Shown: positions 15,998 through 25,522, counted from the first letter of the stretch. The stretch: DNA of 64,000 bases from UBA2965 sp036526135 (GCA_036526135.1 DATCZA010000018.1:62001-126000), one strand, 5' to 3'. Numbers and translations: made by a program. The notes: generated by a model from the sequence alone, not told the origin.

Positions 15998-17095
15998 ATG
16001 TTAACAAAAGCGGACGACTATCCCATCCACCAGACCCCGGAGCCCATCGCTTATTCCGGGACGGATCGCAACTTCTACGATCGCTATTTCTTCAACGGGT
16101 ACCAGCGCGAGGGTGAGCTGTTCTTCGCTGCGGCGCTTGGCGTCTATCCGCACCTGAACGTCATGGATGCCGCCTTCAGCATTCTGGTCGGCGGCAGGCA
16201 ATACAACGTGCAGGCGTCCAAAGTGCTCCACATGGAGCGGCTGAACACCCAGGTGGGTCCCATCGAGGTCGAGGTCATCGAGCCGCTCAACGTCCTGAGG
16301 GTGAGCTGCGCGGATCCCGCCAACGGCGTGGCGGCGGACGTCTGTTTTCGTGCCCGGGTCCCCGCCGTGGAAGAACCGCGCTTCACCCGCCGTCAGGGTA
16401 GCCTCACCTTCATGGACTACACCCGGCTCACCCAGAACGGCAGCTATGAGGGCTGGCTCGAGGTCGACGGCCAGCGTTACGAGCTCACCCACGACGAGAC
16501 CTGGGGAACCCGGGACCGGTCCTGGGGCATCCGCTCGGTGGGCGCACGCGACCCCCAGCCCAACCCGTACGCGGGTGAGCCCCAGTTCTACTGGCTGTGG
16601 GCGCCCCTGAACTTCCCGAGCACCAACAACTATTACCACCTCAACGCGGATCGCGAAGGTCGACCCTGGAACACCATGGGCCGCCTGGCCGATCCGGAGC
16701 GCAGCGAGGAGATGGCGGCCGTAGCGAGCAGCATCCGGCACCGGTCCGGCACCCGGCTGGCCGAGAGCGCCACCCTCGAGTACGTGCGGGAAAACGGCGA
16801 GGAGGCGACCATTGAGCTGCAGCCGACCCAGACCTTCTACATGCGCGGGCTGGGCTACATGCATCCGGAGTGGGGCCACGGGCTGTTCCACGGCGAGCTG
16901 GCGACGAATTACGAGGTCTACGAGACCGCCGAGATAGCCGATGCAGATCCCGGCTATTTTCACGTCCAGGCAATCTGCGATGCGCAGCTCACGGATGCCC
17001 GCGGCTCGGAGCGCGGCAAAGGCGTGCTGGAGCAACTCGTCATCGGCGCCTACGAACCCTACGGCTTCCGCGAGCTCTTCGACGTGGCGCCGTGA
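15998..17095 (+). CDS. Lipocalin-fold-like protein of unknown function
   Basis: 365 aa, ATG at 15998 with GGAAGAGG just upstream. The protein is beta-rich with many aromatic residues. THDETWGTRDRSWGIR followed by QFYWLWAPLNFP recalls the W-rich strands of AttH/CrtC-like (hydroxyneurosporene synthase-like) two-lipocalin proteins. There is no signal peptide. Many copies of this kind of protein sit in hydrocarbon- and steroid-type catabolic clusters, but their role is not established. It begins the plus-strand catabolic run. Confidence 0.5.
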   Translation: MLTKADDYPIHQTPEPIAYSGTDRNFYDRYFFNGYQREGELFFAAALGVYPHLNVMDAAFSILVGGRQYNVQASKVLHMERLNTQVGPIEVEVIEPLNVLRVSCADPANGVAADVCFRARVPAVEEPRFTRRQGSLTFMDYTRLTQNGSYEGWLEVDGQRYELTHDETWGTRDRSWGIRSVGARDPQPNPYAGEPQFYWLWAPLNFPSTNNYYHLNADREGRPWNTMGRLADPERSEEMAAVASSIRHRSGTRLAESATLEYVRENGEEATIELQPTQTFYMRGLGYMHPEWGHGLFHGELATNYEVYETAEIADADPGYFHVQAICDAQLTDARGSERGKGVLEQLVIGAYEPYGFRELFDVAP

Positions 17096-17228
17096 CCTGC
17101 GGCTGCCCCCTGCCAAGCGCCCTGGCCCTTTACCCACGATTGGCACGATGCGGTAAGCTTGCCGGCGGCCCGGTCCGTGGGCGGCGTCGCCGCGGCATAC
17201 CGGGATTTGCGGGTGGGGAGAGCCAAAG

Positions 17229-19652
17229 ATGAGCACCGCGAAGGAGCCGCAAGACCCGGCGGGCGGGGTATCGCGACCCGATGAGCAAGCCGTTCCGAGC
17301 GCCCTTCCGCGGGCGTTCGGCGCGTCGGTGAAGCGCAAGGAAGACCGGCGCCTGATCACCGGGCGCGGGAACTACACCGACGACCTGCTCCTGCCCGATC
17401 AGGCCTTCGCCGCCTTCGTGCGATCCCCCCACGCTCACGCTGCTATCAATTCCATCGACGCGGAAGCGGCCAGGGAGATGCCCGGCGTGGTCGCCGTGCT
17501 GACGGGCGAGGAATTCGCGGCCAGCGGTCTCGGCCCGCTGATGTGCGGCTGGATGATCCACTCCCGCGACGGCGAGCCCATGAAGGTGGGCGAGCACCCG
17601 GCGCTGGCGTCGGACAAGGTCCGCTACGTCGGCGACGCGGTCGCCCTGGTGGTTGCCGACTCGCTTCAAGCCGCACGGGACGCCGCTGAGTGCGTGTACG
17701 TCGACTACGACGACCTGCCGGCGGTCGCCGACGTGGTTTCGGCAGGGTCCGTCGATGCGCCGGAGCTTCATTCGGGGATTGCAGGCAACGAAGCGTTCGA
17801 CTGGGAAATAGGCGATGCCGACGCGGTAGCAGCCGCTTTCGCCAGGGCTGCCCACATCACCCGGCTGCGGCTGATAAACAACCGCCTGGTGCCGAACGCC
17901 ATGGAGCCGCGCTCCCTCAACGCGCAGTTCGATGTTGGAACCGGCCAGCACACGCTGCACATTACCAGCCAGAACCCCCACGGCCTGAGAATGACGCTGG
18001 CAGCCGTGATCGGCTTCGCCCCCGAGCACAAGATCAGGGTCATCTCCGAGGACGTGGGCGGCGGCTTCGGATCCAAAGCATTCAACTACGCGGAAGAAGT
18101 GGCGTGCCTTTGGGCGGCCCGCGAGACCGGCAGGCCCGTGAAGTGGGCGGCCGATCGGTCAGAGGCGTTTCTGACCGACGCCCACGGCCGCGATCACGTC
18201 ACCACCGCCGAGCTCGCCCTGGATGCCGACGGCCGTTTTCTGGCCTTGAAGGTGCACACTCAGGCCAATGTCGGCGCCTACCTGTCCACGTTCGGCTCGC
18301 TGATCCCGACCTACGTCTACGCCCCCTTGTTGTCGGGGCAGTACGAGATCCCGGCAATTCACGCCAACGTCATCGCCCGCTACACGAATACGGCACCCGT
18401 GGACGCCTACCGCGGCGCCGGCCGCCCGGAGGCGGGCTACGTGGTCGAGCGGCTGGTGGAGGAGGCGGCACGGGAACTCGGCATCGATTCTGCCGAGCTG
18501 CGGCGCCGCAACTTCGTGCGGTCGTTTCCTTACGTCACCCCGGTGGAGATGGAGTACGACACCGGCGACTTCCAGGCGACCCTGGACCAGGCGCTGCAGC
18601 TCATCGACCGTGATGGTTTTCCTGCCCGGCGGGCTGCATCCGAAGAGCAGGGCAAGCTGCGCGGCCTGGGCATCGGCGCCTACATCGAGGCAGCCGGGAT
18701 CGGTCCCTCGGCCAAGCTGGGCAAGCTGGGATCGGGCGCGGGGCTGTGGGAGTCGGCGGAGGTGAGGGTGAATCCCACCGGCAGCGTCGAGGTGCTGACG
18801 GGCTGCCACAGCCACGGCCAGAGCCACGAGACGACCTATGCGCAACTCGTGGCCGATCGGTTCGGCATCGCCGTAGAGGACGTGGACATCGTCCACGGCG
18901 ATACGGACAAGGTGCAGTTCGGGATGGGGACCTTCGGCTCGCGTTCGGGTCCGGTGGGCCTGTCCGCCATCGCCATCTCCTGCGATAAGGTGGTTGCCAA
19001 AGCCAAGCTCATCGCCGCCCAGGTCCTGGATGTTCCAACGCAGAGCGTGAGCTTCGCTGACGGAGAGTTCTCGAGCCCCCAGTCGAATCAGCGCCTTTCC
19101 TTCGCGGAAGTCGCCCTCAACGCGTATACGGCCCATCACTTCGACACCACACAGATCGAGCCGGGGCTGAAAGAGGGTTGCTACTTCGACCCGCCCAACT
19201 TCAACTTTCCCGCCGGTTGTCACGTCTGCGAGGTGGAGATCGATCGTGAGACCGGCGTGGTGGAGATCGTGGACTTCGTCGCCGTGGACGACTTCGGCAC
19301 GCTGGTAAACCCGATGATCGTGGAAGGCCAGGTGCACGGCGGGGTCGCTCAGGGAATCGGCCAGGCGCTGCTGGAGAACACCGTCTACGACGACGGCGGC
19401 CAGTTGCTGTCCGGGTCCTTCATGGACTATTGCATGCCACGCGCGGACGACCTGCCGGATATCCGGGTCGGGTTCACGAATACACCCTCGCCTTCGAATC
19501 CGCTCGGCATCAAGGGCTGCGGCGAGGCCGGCGCCATCGGAGCGCCACCGGCCGTCATCAACGCAATCACCGACGCTCTCGGAGTAAGGGAGCTTGACAT
19601 GCCTGCCACGTCCGAGAAGATCTGGCGGGTGATCAAGGAGCAGGCGCTGTGA
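17229..19652 (+). CDS. Molybdenum hydroxylase large subunit (xanthine dehydrogenase / form II CoxL-like)
   Basis: 807 aa, the normal size of CoxL/aldehyde-oxidase large subunits that bind the molybdenum cytosine dinucleotide cofactor. The active-site loop is A393-YRGAGR, the form II signature, not the AYxCSFR of true CO dehydrogenase. The conserved catalytic Glu lies in KGCGEAGAIG (E766). It would hydroxylate an aldehyde or N-heterocycle using water. The FAD (CoxM) and 2Fe-2S (CoxS) subunits are absent from the window. The stop overlaps the amidohydrolase start (GTGA). Confidence 0.9.
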   Translation: MSTAKEPQDPAGGVSRPDEQAVPSALPRAFGASVKRKEDRRLITGRGNYTDDLLLPDQAFAAFVRSPHAHAAINSIDAEAAREMPGVVAVLTGEEFAASGLGPLMCGWMIHSRDGEPMKVGEHPALASDKVRYVGDAVALVVADSLQAARDAAECVYVDYDDLPAVADVVSAGSVDAPELHSGIAGNEAFDWEIGDADAVAAAFARAAHITRLRLINNRLVPNAMEPRSLNAQFDVGTGQHTLHITSQNPHGLRMTLAAVIGFAPEHKIRVISEDVGGGFGSKAFNYAEEVACLWAARETGRPVKWAADRSEAFLTDAHGRDHVTTAELALDADGRFLALKVHTQANVGAYLSTFGSLIPTYVYAPLLSGQYEIPAIHANVIARYTNTAPVDAYRGAGRPEAGYVVERLVEEAARELGIDSAELRRRNFVRSFPYVTPVEMEYDTGDFQATLDQALQLIDRDGFPARRAASEEQGKLRGLGIGAYIEAAGIGPSAKLGKLGSGAGLWESAEVRVNPTGSVEVLTGCHSHGQSHETTYAQLVADRFGIAVEDVDIVHGDTDKVQFGMGTFGSRSGPVGLSAIAISCDKVVAKAKLIAAQVLDVPTQSVSFADGEFSSPQSNQRLSFAEVALNAYTAHHFDTTQIEPGLKEGCYFDPPNFNFPAGCHVCEVEIDRETGVVEIVDFVAVDDFGTLVNPMIVEGQVHGGVAQGIGQALLENTVYDDGGQLLSGSFMDYCMPRADDLPDIRVGFTNTPSPSNPLGIKGCGEAGAIGAPPAVINAITDALGVRELDMPATSEKIWRVIKEQAL

Positions 19653-20953
19653 AGACACTGCTGAAGAACGCCAACATCATCGACGGGCTCGGCAACGCGC
19701 CGTTTGCCGGCGACGTGCTCATCGACGAAGAGCTCATCTTGGCGGTGGGCGCAGCCGACGGGGAAGGGGCGACCGTCATCGACGTCGCGGGCAAGACCGT
19801 CATGCCAGGCCTCATCGACGCGCACTGCCACGTGACGCTGGACGAGACCCATTCGAACGACGAGATGTTCTTCCACCGCCGGGAAGGCCTCGGCGCCCTG
19901 GTGGCCGCGTACAACGTGCAGAAGCTGCTCCGTGCCGGGGTCACCGGTTTCCTCGACGCGGACTGCATCTTCGATATCGGCGTGGACCTGAGGGATGCCA
20001 TCGAGGCGGGCATCGTGCCCGGGCCGCGGATGTCGACCGGCGGGAACGCTCTGCTGACGTCCGTGGGCGGCACCGCCGGTAATCTGATTCCGGCGGAGGG
20101 CCGCGTCGGCTACGCCAAGGTAGTGCGCAGCCGCGACGAGATCGTCACCGAGGTGCGCCGCCAGATAAAGCTCGGCGTGGACTGGATCAAGGTTCACGTG
20201 ACGGGGCTGGTTCCGCGGCAGAAGCACCGCGGTGAGATTCAGGCCTGGTCCTTCGACGAGCTGAAGACCGTCTGCGACACCGCCCACGAGCTCGGCATAC
20301 CCGTGGTCGGCCACTGCCGCAACGCGAAGAGCATCGCGGACTCCGTCCGGGCGGGCATGGACATGATCCTGCACGCCACGTTCATGGACGACGCCGCGCT
20401 CGAGGCGGTCATCGAGCGGAAGGTCCCGCTGGTGCCGACTTTCACGTTCCAGGCCAACCTCGCTGATTTCGGCGATCTGGTGGGGGCGGACCCCAACCTG
20501 CGAGAGATCTTCCGGCGGGAGATCGCCGAGAGCGCCGACATGATCCGCCGCGCCTACGAGGCCGGCGTGCCCGTGCTGTGCGGCACGGAAACCGGTTTCT
20601 CGCTGACGCCTTACGGCGAGTGGCACTACCGGGAAATGGAGGTGTTCGTCCGCGACATGGGTTTCACCCCGCTCGAGGCGATACGCGCGGCCACGTCGGA
20701 GTGCGGTCGCGCCATCGGCCTGCAGGATCGCGTCGGCGCGGTGGAGGCCGGGCGGCTGGCCGACCTCCTGGTAGTCGACGGCGACCCGTCCAAGGACGTG
20801 ACGGTCCTCGGCGACAAGACGAAAATCGAACGGGTGTTCTTGAACGGTGCGCAGCTGGACCTGCCCCCCCTGCCCGCACGCAAGCCCATTCCCGGCTGGC
20901 GGGTCTCCGCCTACTCCTCAAGCCAGCTTTTCTGGGCGGACGCACATAAATGA
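19649..20953 (+). CDS. Amidohydrolase-superfamily metal-dependent hydrolase
   Basis: 434 aa, GTG start overlapping the preceding stop by four bases. The TIM-barrel metal site is visible: LIDAHCHVTLDE (H-x-H), VGHCRNAKSIADSVRAG near mid-protein, and an AGRLADLLVVDGDPS tail typical of imidazolonepropionase/prolidase-like members. It would hydrolyse a C-N or C-O bond, for example in a lactam, amide or lactone. It follows the molybdenum hydroxylase directly, a pairing consistent with heterocycle oxidation then ring opening, but the substrate is unknown. It is coupled to the P450 gene by ATGA. Confidence 0.88.
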   Translation: MKTLLKNANIIDGLGNAPFAGDVLIDEELILAVGAADGEGATVIDVAGKTVMPGLIDAHCHVTLDETHSNDEMFFHRREGLGALVAAYNVQKLLRAGVTGFLDADCIFDIGVDLRDAIEAGIVPGPRMSTGGNALLTSVGGTAGNLIPAEGRVGYAKVVRSRDEIVTEVRRQIKLGVDWIKVHVTGLVPRQKHRGEIQAWSFDELKTVCDTAHELGIPVVGHCRNAKSIADSVRAGMDMILHATFMDDAALEAVIERKVPLVPTFTFQANLADFGDLVGADPNLREIFRREIAESADMIRRAYEAGVPVLCGTETGFSLTPYGEWHYREMEVFVRDMGFTPLEAIRAATSECGRAIGLQDRVGAVEAGRLADLLVVDGDPSKDVTVLGDKTKIERVFLNGAQLDLPPLPARKPIPGWRVSAYSSSQLFWADAHK

Positions 20954-22146
20954 GCCTGGTCACCGTCGACTCGTACCAAGCCGCCAACGCGGCGCTGAAA
21001 CAGAAAGATCTGCGTCAGGCGCTCTACGACGAGGGCGCCGTGATCATGCGCGAGGTGCTCGTCAACCTGCACGGCGACGAGCACAGGACCCGGCGCAACG
21101 TGGAAACCCAGGTCTTCCGTCGCGACTTCTTCCGCTACTACGAGCACGAGGTTTTTCCGCGCACCCTCGAGGAGACCATCGCCCCCTTCCTCGCCGCCGG
21201 AAAGATGGACATCGTGGACTTCGGCTACCGGGTCATGGTCAACCTCACCGCGGACTTCACCGGCATCGACCGGCCGAAGAAGTCGCCGGAGGAAACCGAG
21301 CAGCTCATAAAGATGCTGAGGTTGTTCGGCCGCACGGCCACCCTCGCCCACTCTACCGAGGATCGCGAACCGATTCGCCGTGCCGCGCTGGACGCGCTCG
21401 CGGATTTTCAGCGCGACTACGTTGACCCTTCGGTGGCTCGTCGCCAGGCGCTCATCGCCAGCGTGAACCGAGGCGATCTGTCCGAGGAGGACCTGCCCCG
21501 GGACATCCTCACGGTGCTCCTGAAGAACCAGGACACCGTGCAGCTGGCCGACGACGTGCGGGTAAGGGAGATGGCTTTCTTCGCGCTGGCAGGCGCCCAT
21601 ACCTCGATTCACACCCTAGGCCACGTCATGCACGAGATCTTCACGTGGTGCGCCAGCCACCCGGAAGACTGGTCGCGCTTCGAGACCGACCCGCTGTTCG
21701 TGCAGCGCGCCGTCCACGAATCCATCCGCCTGCATCCCTCGAGCCCCATTGCCGCCCGCCGCGCGCTCTGCCCGGTCCATGTGGCAGGCAAGGACGTTCA
21801 GGCGGACACCCGGGTGACCGTCGACCTGCAGAAGGCAAACCGCGACCCGGCAGCATTCGGGGCGGATGCGGAGCGGTTCAACCCTGATCGACCCCGCGGG
21901 GCAAAGGTGCCCCCCTACGGACTTTCCTTCGGGTTGGGCATGCACGCCTGCCTTGGGCTCAATCTGGCCGCCGGCGCGCTGCCGAAGCCGGACACCGATC
22001 CCGACGATCACCACTACGGCACCGTCGCGATGATCGTGCGCACCCTGCTGGCCCATCGGGCACGGCCTGAGCCCGGCTCGCCGCCGCGCAAGGACACCAC
22101 CACCGCGCGCGACATCTGGGCGACCTACCCTGTCACCCTGGGCTGA
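20950..22146 (+). CDS. Cytochrome P450, first of a tandem pair
   Basis: 398 aa. The heme loop is FGLGMHACLG with the axial C334. The K-helix E-x-x-R is ESIRLHP. The I-helix reads A214-G-A-H217-T-S, so the usual acid (Asp/Glu) before the conserved Thr is His. After the Cys loop there is an unusual DDHHYGTV segment. It is a soluble monooxygenase that needs external ferredoxin and reductase. Start and upstream stop overlap (ATGA). It is clearly related to the next gene and probably arose with it by duplication. Confidence 0.9.
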   Translation: MSLVTVDSYQAANAALKQKDLRQALYDEGAVIMREVLVNLHGDEHRTRRNVETQVFRRDFFRYYEHEVFPRTLEETIAPFLAAGKMDIVDFGYRVMVNLTADFTGIDRPKKSPEETEQLIKMLRLFGRTATLAHSTEDREPIRRAALDALADFQRDYVDPSVARRQALIASVNRGDLSEEDLPRDILTVLLKNQDTVQLADDVRVREMAFFALAGAHTSIHTLGHVMHEIFTWCASHPEDWSRFETDPLFVQRAVHESIRLHPSSPIAARRALCPVHVAGKDVQADTRVTVDLQKANRDPAAFGADAERFNPDRPRGAKVPPYGLSFGLGMHACLGLNLAAGALPKPDTDPDDHHYGTVAMIVRTLLAHRARPEPGSPPRKDTTTARDIWATYPVTLG

Positions 22147-22147
22147 G

Positions 22148-23350
22148 ATGGACCTGCGCATCACCGACTACCGCCACGCTCACCAGGCGTTGTGCAGCCC
22201 GCATCTGAAACAGTCCCTTTACGACGCCGGCGGGGTGATCATGGAAGACACGCTGCTGACCCTGCACGGCCAGCGCCACACCCGCCGACGGCACCTCGCC
22301 CTGAGGGTCTTCCGCAGAGACTACGCCCGTCACTACGAGCGCGAGGTTTTTCCAAAAGCGCTGCGCGACGCCCTGGAGCCGCTGCGGGGCCAGCCCAGCA
22401 TCGACGTCGTGGCGTTCGGCCACGCCGTATCCATGAACCTGACAGCCGATTTCGCCGGCATCGACCGGTCCGAGGACCCGGAAGCCACGGCCGCGTTGCA
22501 GCGGTTGACGAAGAAATTCGGCGAGGGAGCGACCCTGGTGCATTCCACGCGCGCCCACGATCAGGTCAGGGCAGAGGTACGCGAAGCGCTGGCCGAGTAC
22601 CGCGGCCGCTTCCTGGAGCCGTCCATGGCGCGGCGAGAGCGGCTAATCTCGGCGTGGCGTGGGAGCGAGATACCCGAGGAATCCCTGCCTCGCGACATGC
22701 TCACGGTGCTGCTGACGGACCGGGGCGGCCTCGACGACGACGGTCTCGCGCGGGAGATCGCCTTCTACCTTCAGGCCGGCGCCCACAGCACGTCCAACGC
22801 CTTCGCCCACGCGCTCTGGGAGGTGCTGACCTGGCTCGGCAGCGACCTCGCCCGCAGGGCGGCCCTGGCCGGCGATGCGCTCGCCACCCAGCGGGCCGTG
22901 CACGAGGCGCTACGGCTTCATCCCGCCAGCCCCGTGGCCTGGCGCCGGGCGCTCGAGCCCATCGATTTCAGCTGGGGCCTGCACGTGGAGCCGGAGGATC
23001 ACCTGGTGGTGGACATCGCCGCGGCCAATCGGGACCCGGAGGTTTTCGGGCCCGAGGCGGACGCGTTCCAGCCCGGGCGCGCGGTGCTGGACCGGCGCGC
23101 CAACCCCTTCGGTCTGACCTTCGGGATCGGCGTGCACAACTGCCTCGGCCGAGACATAGACGCCGGCCTGCCGCAAGATTCCGATACCGAAGCCGGCAGC
23201 CATCAGTACGGCACGGTGACGCTCCTGGTTCATCACTTTCTATCCGAGCTAGACGCCATGTTCGATCCTGCCGACCTGCCGGTGCCCGACGAAGACACCT
23301 CGCGTCCCAACTGGGGCCGCTTTCCCGTCCGCGTGCGGTGGCAAACATGA
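22148..23350 (+). CDS. Cytochrome P450, second of a tandem pair
   Basis: 400 aa, one base after the first P450. Heme loop FGIGVHNCLG with C332; K-helix EALRLHP; I-helix A210-G-A-H213-S-T, again with His in the acid position and here Ser/Thr shifted. It shares with its neighbour the N-terminal LKQSLYDAGGVIMED / LRQALYDEGAVIMRE layout and the post-Cys xHxYGTV element. The two have diverged well beyond recent duplication, so they may be two successive hydroxylases or a cooperating pair. It is coupled to the SDR by ATGA. Confidence 0.9.
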   Translation: MDLRITDYRHAHQALCSPHLKQSLYDAGGVIMEDTLLTLHGQRHTRRRHLALRVFRRDYARHYEREVFPKALRDALEPLRGQPSIDVVAFGHAVSMNLTADFAGIDRSEDPEATAALQRLTKKFGEGATLVHSTRAHDQVRAEVREALAEYRGRFLEPSMARRERLISAWRGSEIPEESLPRDMLTVLLTDRGGLDDDGLAREIAFYLQAGAHSTSNAFAHALWEVLTWLGSDLARRAALAGDALATQRAVHEALRLHPASPVAWRRALEPIDFSWGLHVEPEDHLVVDIAAANRDPEVFGPEADAFQPGRAVLDRRANPFGLTFGIGVHNCLGRDIDAGLPQDSDTEAGSHQYGTVTLLVHHFLSELDAMFDPADLPVPDEDTSRPNWGRFPVRVRWQT

Positions 23351-24087
23351 GCGTGCGCCGAGCGCTGGTGACCGGCGCTGCCCACGGCATCGGCGCCGCC
23401 ATTGCCACCCGGCTGGGAAGCGCCGGATACCGGGTCGGCGTGCTCGACATGGACGGCACGGCGGCCGCGGAGGTGGCGGCCGCGCTGCCCGATGCGCTGC
23501 CGCTGACCGCCGACGTGACCGACGCCGACAGCATCGACCGGGCGCTGGACGCCTTCGGCGAGCCGCCCAACCTTCTGGTGAACAACGCCGGCATCGTGCA
23601 CTTCGGGCCGGTGGTCGAGGAAAGCGTGGCCGACTTCGTCAAGGTGATATCCGTCAACCTGATCGGCTGCTACGTGGCCAGCCGGCAGTGCGCCCAACGG
23701 ATGAGCGGCGGGGATCACATCATCAGCATCACCTCCATCAACGACCGGACGCCGGCCCCCGGCTCTGGAGCTTATCCCGCGGCCAAGGCAGGGGTCCGCC
23801 AGCTGATGCGCCAGCTGGCCGTGGAGCTCGCCGAGCGGGGCATTCGCGCCAATTCGGTCTGTCCCGGCTTCATCGATGCCGGCATGTCGGCACCCTTCTA
23901 TGCGGACCCGAAGGTAAGGGAGACCCGCGCCCGCGCGGTTCCGTTGGGCCGACTGGGCACCGCAGAGGACGTGGCCAACGCGGTCGCCTTTCTCGACTCG
24001 GAGGCCGGCGCGTACGTCAACGGCCACGAGCTGGTCGTGGACGGCGGCGTCACCCACACCCTCCTCAAGCACCTGCCGAGGGACTGA
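23347..24087 (+). CDS. SDR-family oxidoreductase
   Basis: 246 aa, ATG at 23347 within the stop of the P450 gene. NAD(P) motif TGAAHGIG, NNAGIVHFGP, active-site Y-x3-K in SGAYPAAKAG with Ser in SITSIND. Classical SDRs of this type interconvert alcohols and ketones. Directly following the P450s, a likely role is oxidation of a P450-made alcohol. The gene ends in a TGATG overlap with the ThuA-like gene. Confidence 0.88.
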   Translation: MSVRRALVTGAAHGIGAAIATRLGSAGYRVGVLDMDGTAAAEVAAALPDALPLTADVTDADSIDRALDAFGEPPNLLVNNAGIVHFGPVVEESVADFVKVISVNLIGCYVASRQCAQRMSGGDHIISITSINDRTPAPGSGAYPAAKAGVRQLMRQLAVELAERGIRANSVCPGFIDAGMSAPFYADPKVRETRARAVPLGRLGTAEDVANAVAFLDSEAGAYVNGHELVVDGGVTHTLLKHLPRD

Positions 24088-24764
24088 TGCGCAACGTGAT
24101 GCTCATTGGCGGCATCTATCATCCGTTCGAGGAGGCGGCACCCGTGCTCGCCCGACTCCTCGAATCTCTCGGCATCGAGAGCGTCATTACCAGCGACGTC
24201 TCGGAGGCGGTGGCGGAACTCGAATCCGCCGACCTCTTCACCATCTACGCCCTGCGCTGGCGCATGCTCAACGACGAGAAATACGTGCCCTTCCGCAAGC
24301 AGTGGGCATTCGAGCTGCCCGAGGAAGATGCCCAGGCCATAGAGAACTTCGTGGAAGCCGGCGGCGGGATGCTCGGACTGCACACCGCAAGCATCTGCTT
24401 CGACACCTGGTACGAGTTTCCGAGGCTGCTCGGCGGCTCCTGGCGCTGGGGCGAGACGTTTCATCCGCCCGAGGGAAACGTGGAGGTGCGCGCGGTGGCC
24501 GATCATCCGGCGACGCGGGGCGTCACCGACTTCGGACTCCACGACGAGATCTACCACCACCTGGCCATCGGCAACGAAAGCAAGGTACTGCTCGAGGGCC
24601 GGGTTCCCGACGGCGACTGGCACCCCATCAGCTGGGCGCACGAGGCCGCCGCGGGCAGGGTCGTCTACTCGGCGCTCGGCCACGACGGACGATCCCTTGG
24701 CGACCCTCATCATGCCCGGTTCATCCGCCAGGCGGTGGCCTGGCTGCTGGGAGAGGACGAGTGA
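24087..24764 (+). CDS. ThuA-like domain protein (class I glutamine-amidotransferase fold)
   Basis: 225 aa. It has the ThuA architecture: an N-terminal Rossmann-like strand MRNVMLIGGIYHPFE, a FVEAGGGMLGLHTAS elbow, LLGGSWRWGETFHPP, and a final GRVVYSALGHDGRSL. ThuA relatives are implicated in sugar (trehalose) use or act as glycoside/lyase-type hydrolases, but function varies. Its tight placement (one-base overlap upstream, GTGA downstream) in a P450/SDR operon means it should act on the same pathway intermediates. Confidence 0.82.
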   Translation: MRNVMLIGGIYHPFEEAAPVLARLLESLGIESVITSDVSEAVAELESADLFTIYALRWRMLNDEKYVPFRKQWAFELPEEDAQAIENFVEAGGGMLGLHTASICFDTWYEFPRLLGGSWRWGETFHPPEGNVEVRAVADHPATRGVTDFGLHDEIYHHLAIGNESKVLLEGRVPDGDWHPISWAHEAAAGRVVYSALGHDGRSLGDPHHARFIRQAVAWLLGEDE

Positions 24765-25522
24765 GGCCCATCGCCGGCATGTCGATCCTCGTCACCGGCG
24801 CCAGCTCCGGGCTCGGCGCCGGTGCGGCGGCTTACTTCGCCGAGCGGGGGGCCAGGGTCACCATCTCCGCCCGCCGGGAGGACCGGCTCGCGGCGGTGAA
24901 GGAGGCCATCGGCGACGCAGCCGCCATGGTCGTCGGCGACGTGACCAGCGCAGCGGACCGGCAGCGCATGATCGACGAAGCGGTCCGCCACGGCGGGGGG
25001 CTCGACGCGCTGATCAGCAACGCCGGCAACATGTACCGCGGGCCCATCACCGACCTCGACGAGCAGGCGCTCCTGGACATCTTTCACAGCAACGTCGTCG
25101 CCGGGATGCTGCTCACGGGCCTCGCCGTACCGGAGCTGGAAAAGCGCCAGGGCGCGGTGATCTTCGTCGGCAGCATCCACACCATGAGGGCATTCCCCGG
25201 CGCTTCGCCCTACGCGGCGACGAAGGGCGCGCTGCAGACCCTGACCAGGGTTCTGGCCGCCGAGCTCGGCGAGCGCGGCATCCGGGTGAATTGCGTGATC
25301 CCCGGCGCCGTGCCCACCGAGATCTATCAGCGTGCGGGCCTGCTGTCGGACGAGGACGCGCGGGCTCGCATCGCGGGGATGGCCTCCATGCACCCCCTCG
25401 GCCGGGTCGGCACCGAGGAGGAGCTCGCCGAGGCCATGGCTTACCTGATTCAGGCGGAGTGGACCACGGGGGCCGAGCTGGTGGTGGACGGCGGGCTGGG
25501 GCTAGGGGCCACCAACGCGTAG
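24761..25522 (+). CDS. SDR-family oxidoreductase
   Basis: 253 aa from the GTG at 24761, which overlaps the ThuA stop and has GGGAGAGG four bases upstream; an ATG at 24779 is the alternative. NAD(P) motif TGASSGLG, ISNAGNMYRG, active site Y-x3-K in SPYAATKGA with Ser in GSIHTM. The LDALISNAG and ELVVDGGLGLG features are of the 3-ketoacyl-reductase-like class. It is the last gene of the coupled block; 73 bases precede the next gene. Confidence 0.87.
   Translation: MRPIAGMSILVTGASSGLGAGAAAYFAERGARVTISARREDRLAAVKEAIGDAAAMVVGDVTSAADRQRMIDEAVRHGGGLDALISNAGNMYRGPITDLDEQALLDIFHSNVVAGMLLTGLAVPELEKRQGAVIFVGSIHTMRAFPGASPYAATKGALQTLTRVLAAELGERGIRVNCVIPGAVPTEIYQRAGLLSDEDARARIAGMASMHPLGRVGTEEELAEAMAYLIQAEWTTGAELVVDGGLGLGATNA

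Noticed and set aside
17140..17155. Possible sigma54 promoter (TGGCAC) upstream of the molybdenum hydroxylase gene
   Set aside because: The -24 half matches, but the -12 TTGC does not appear at the required spacing.
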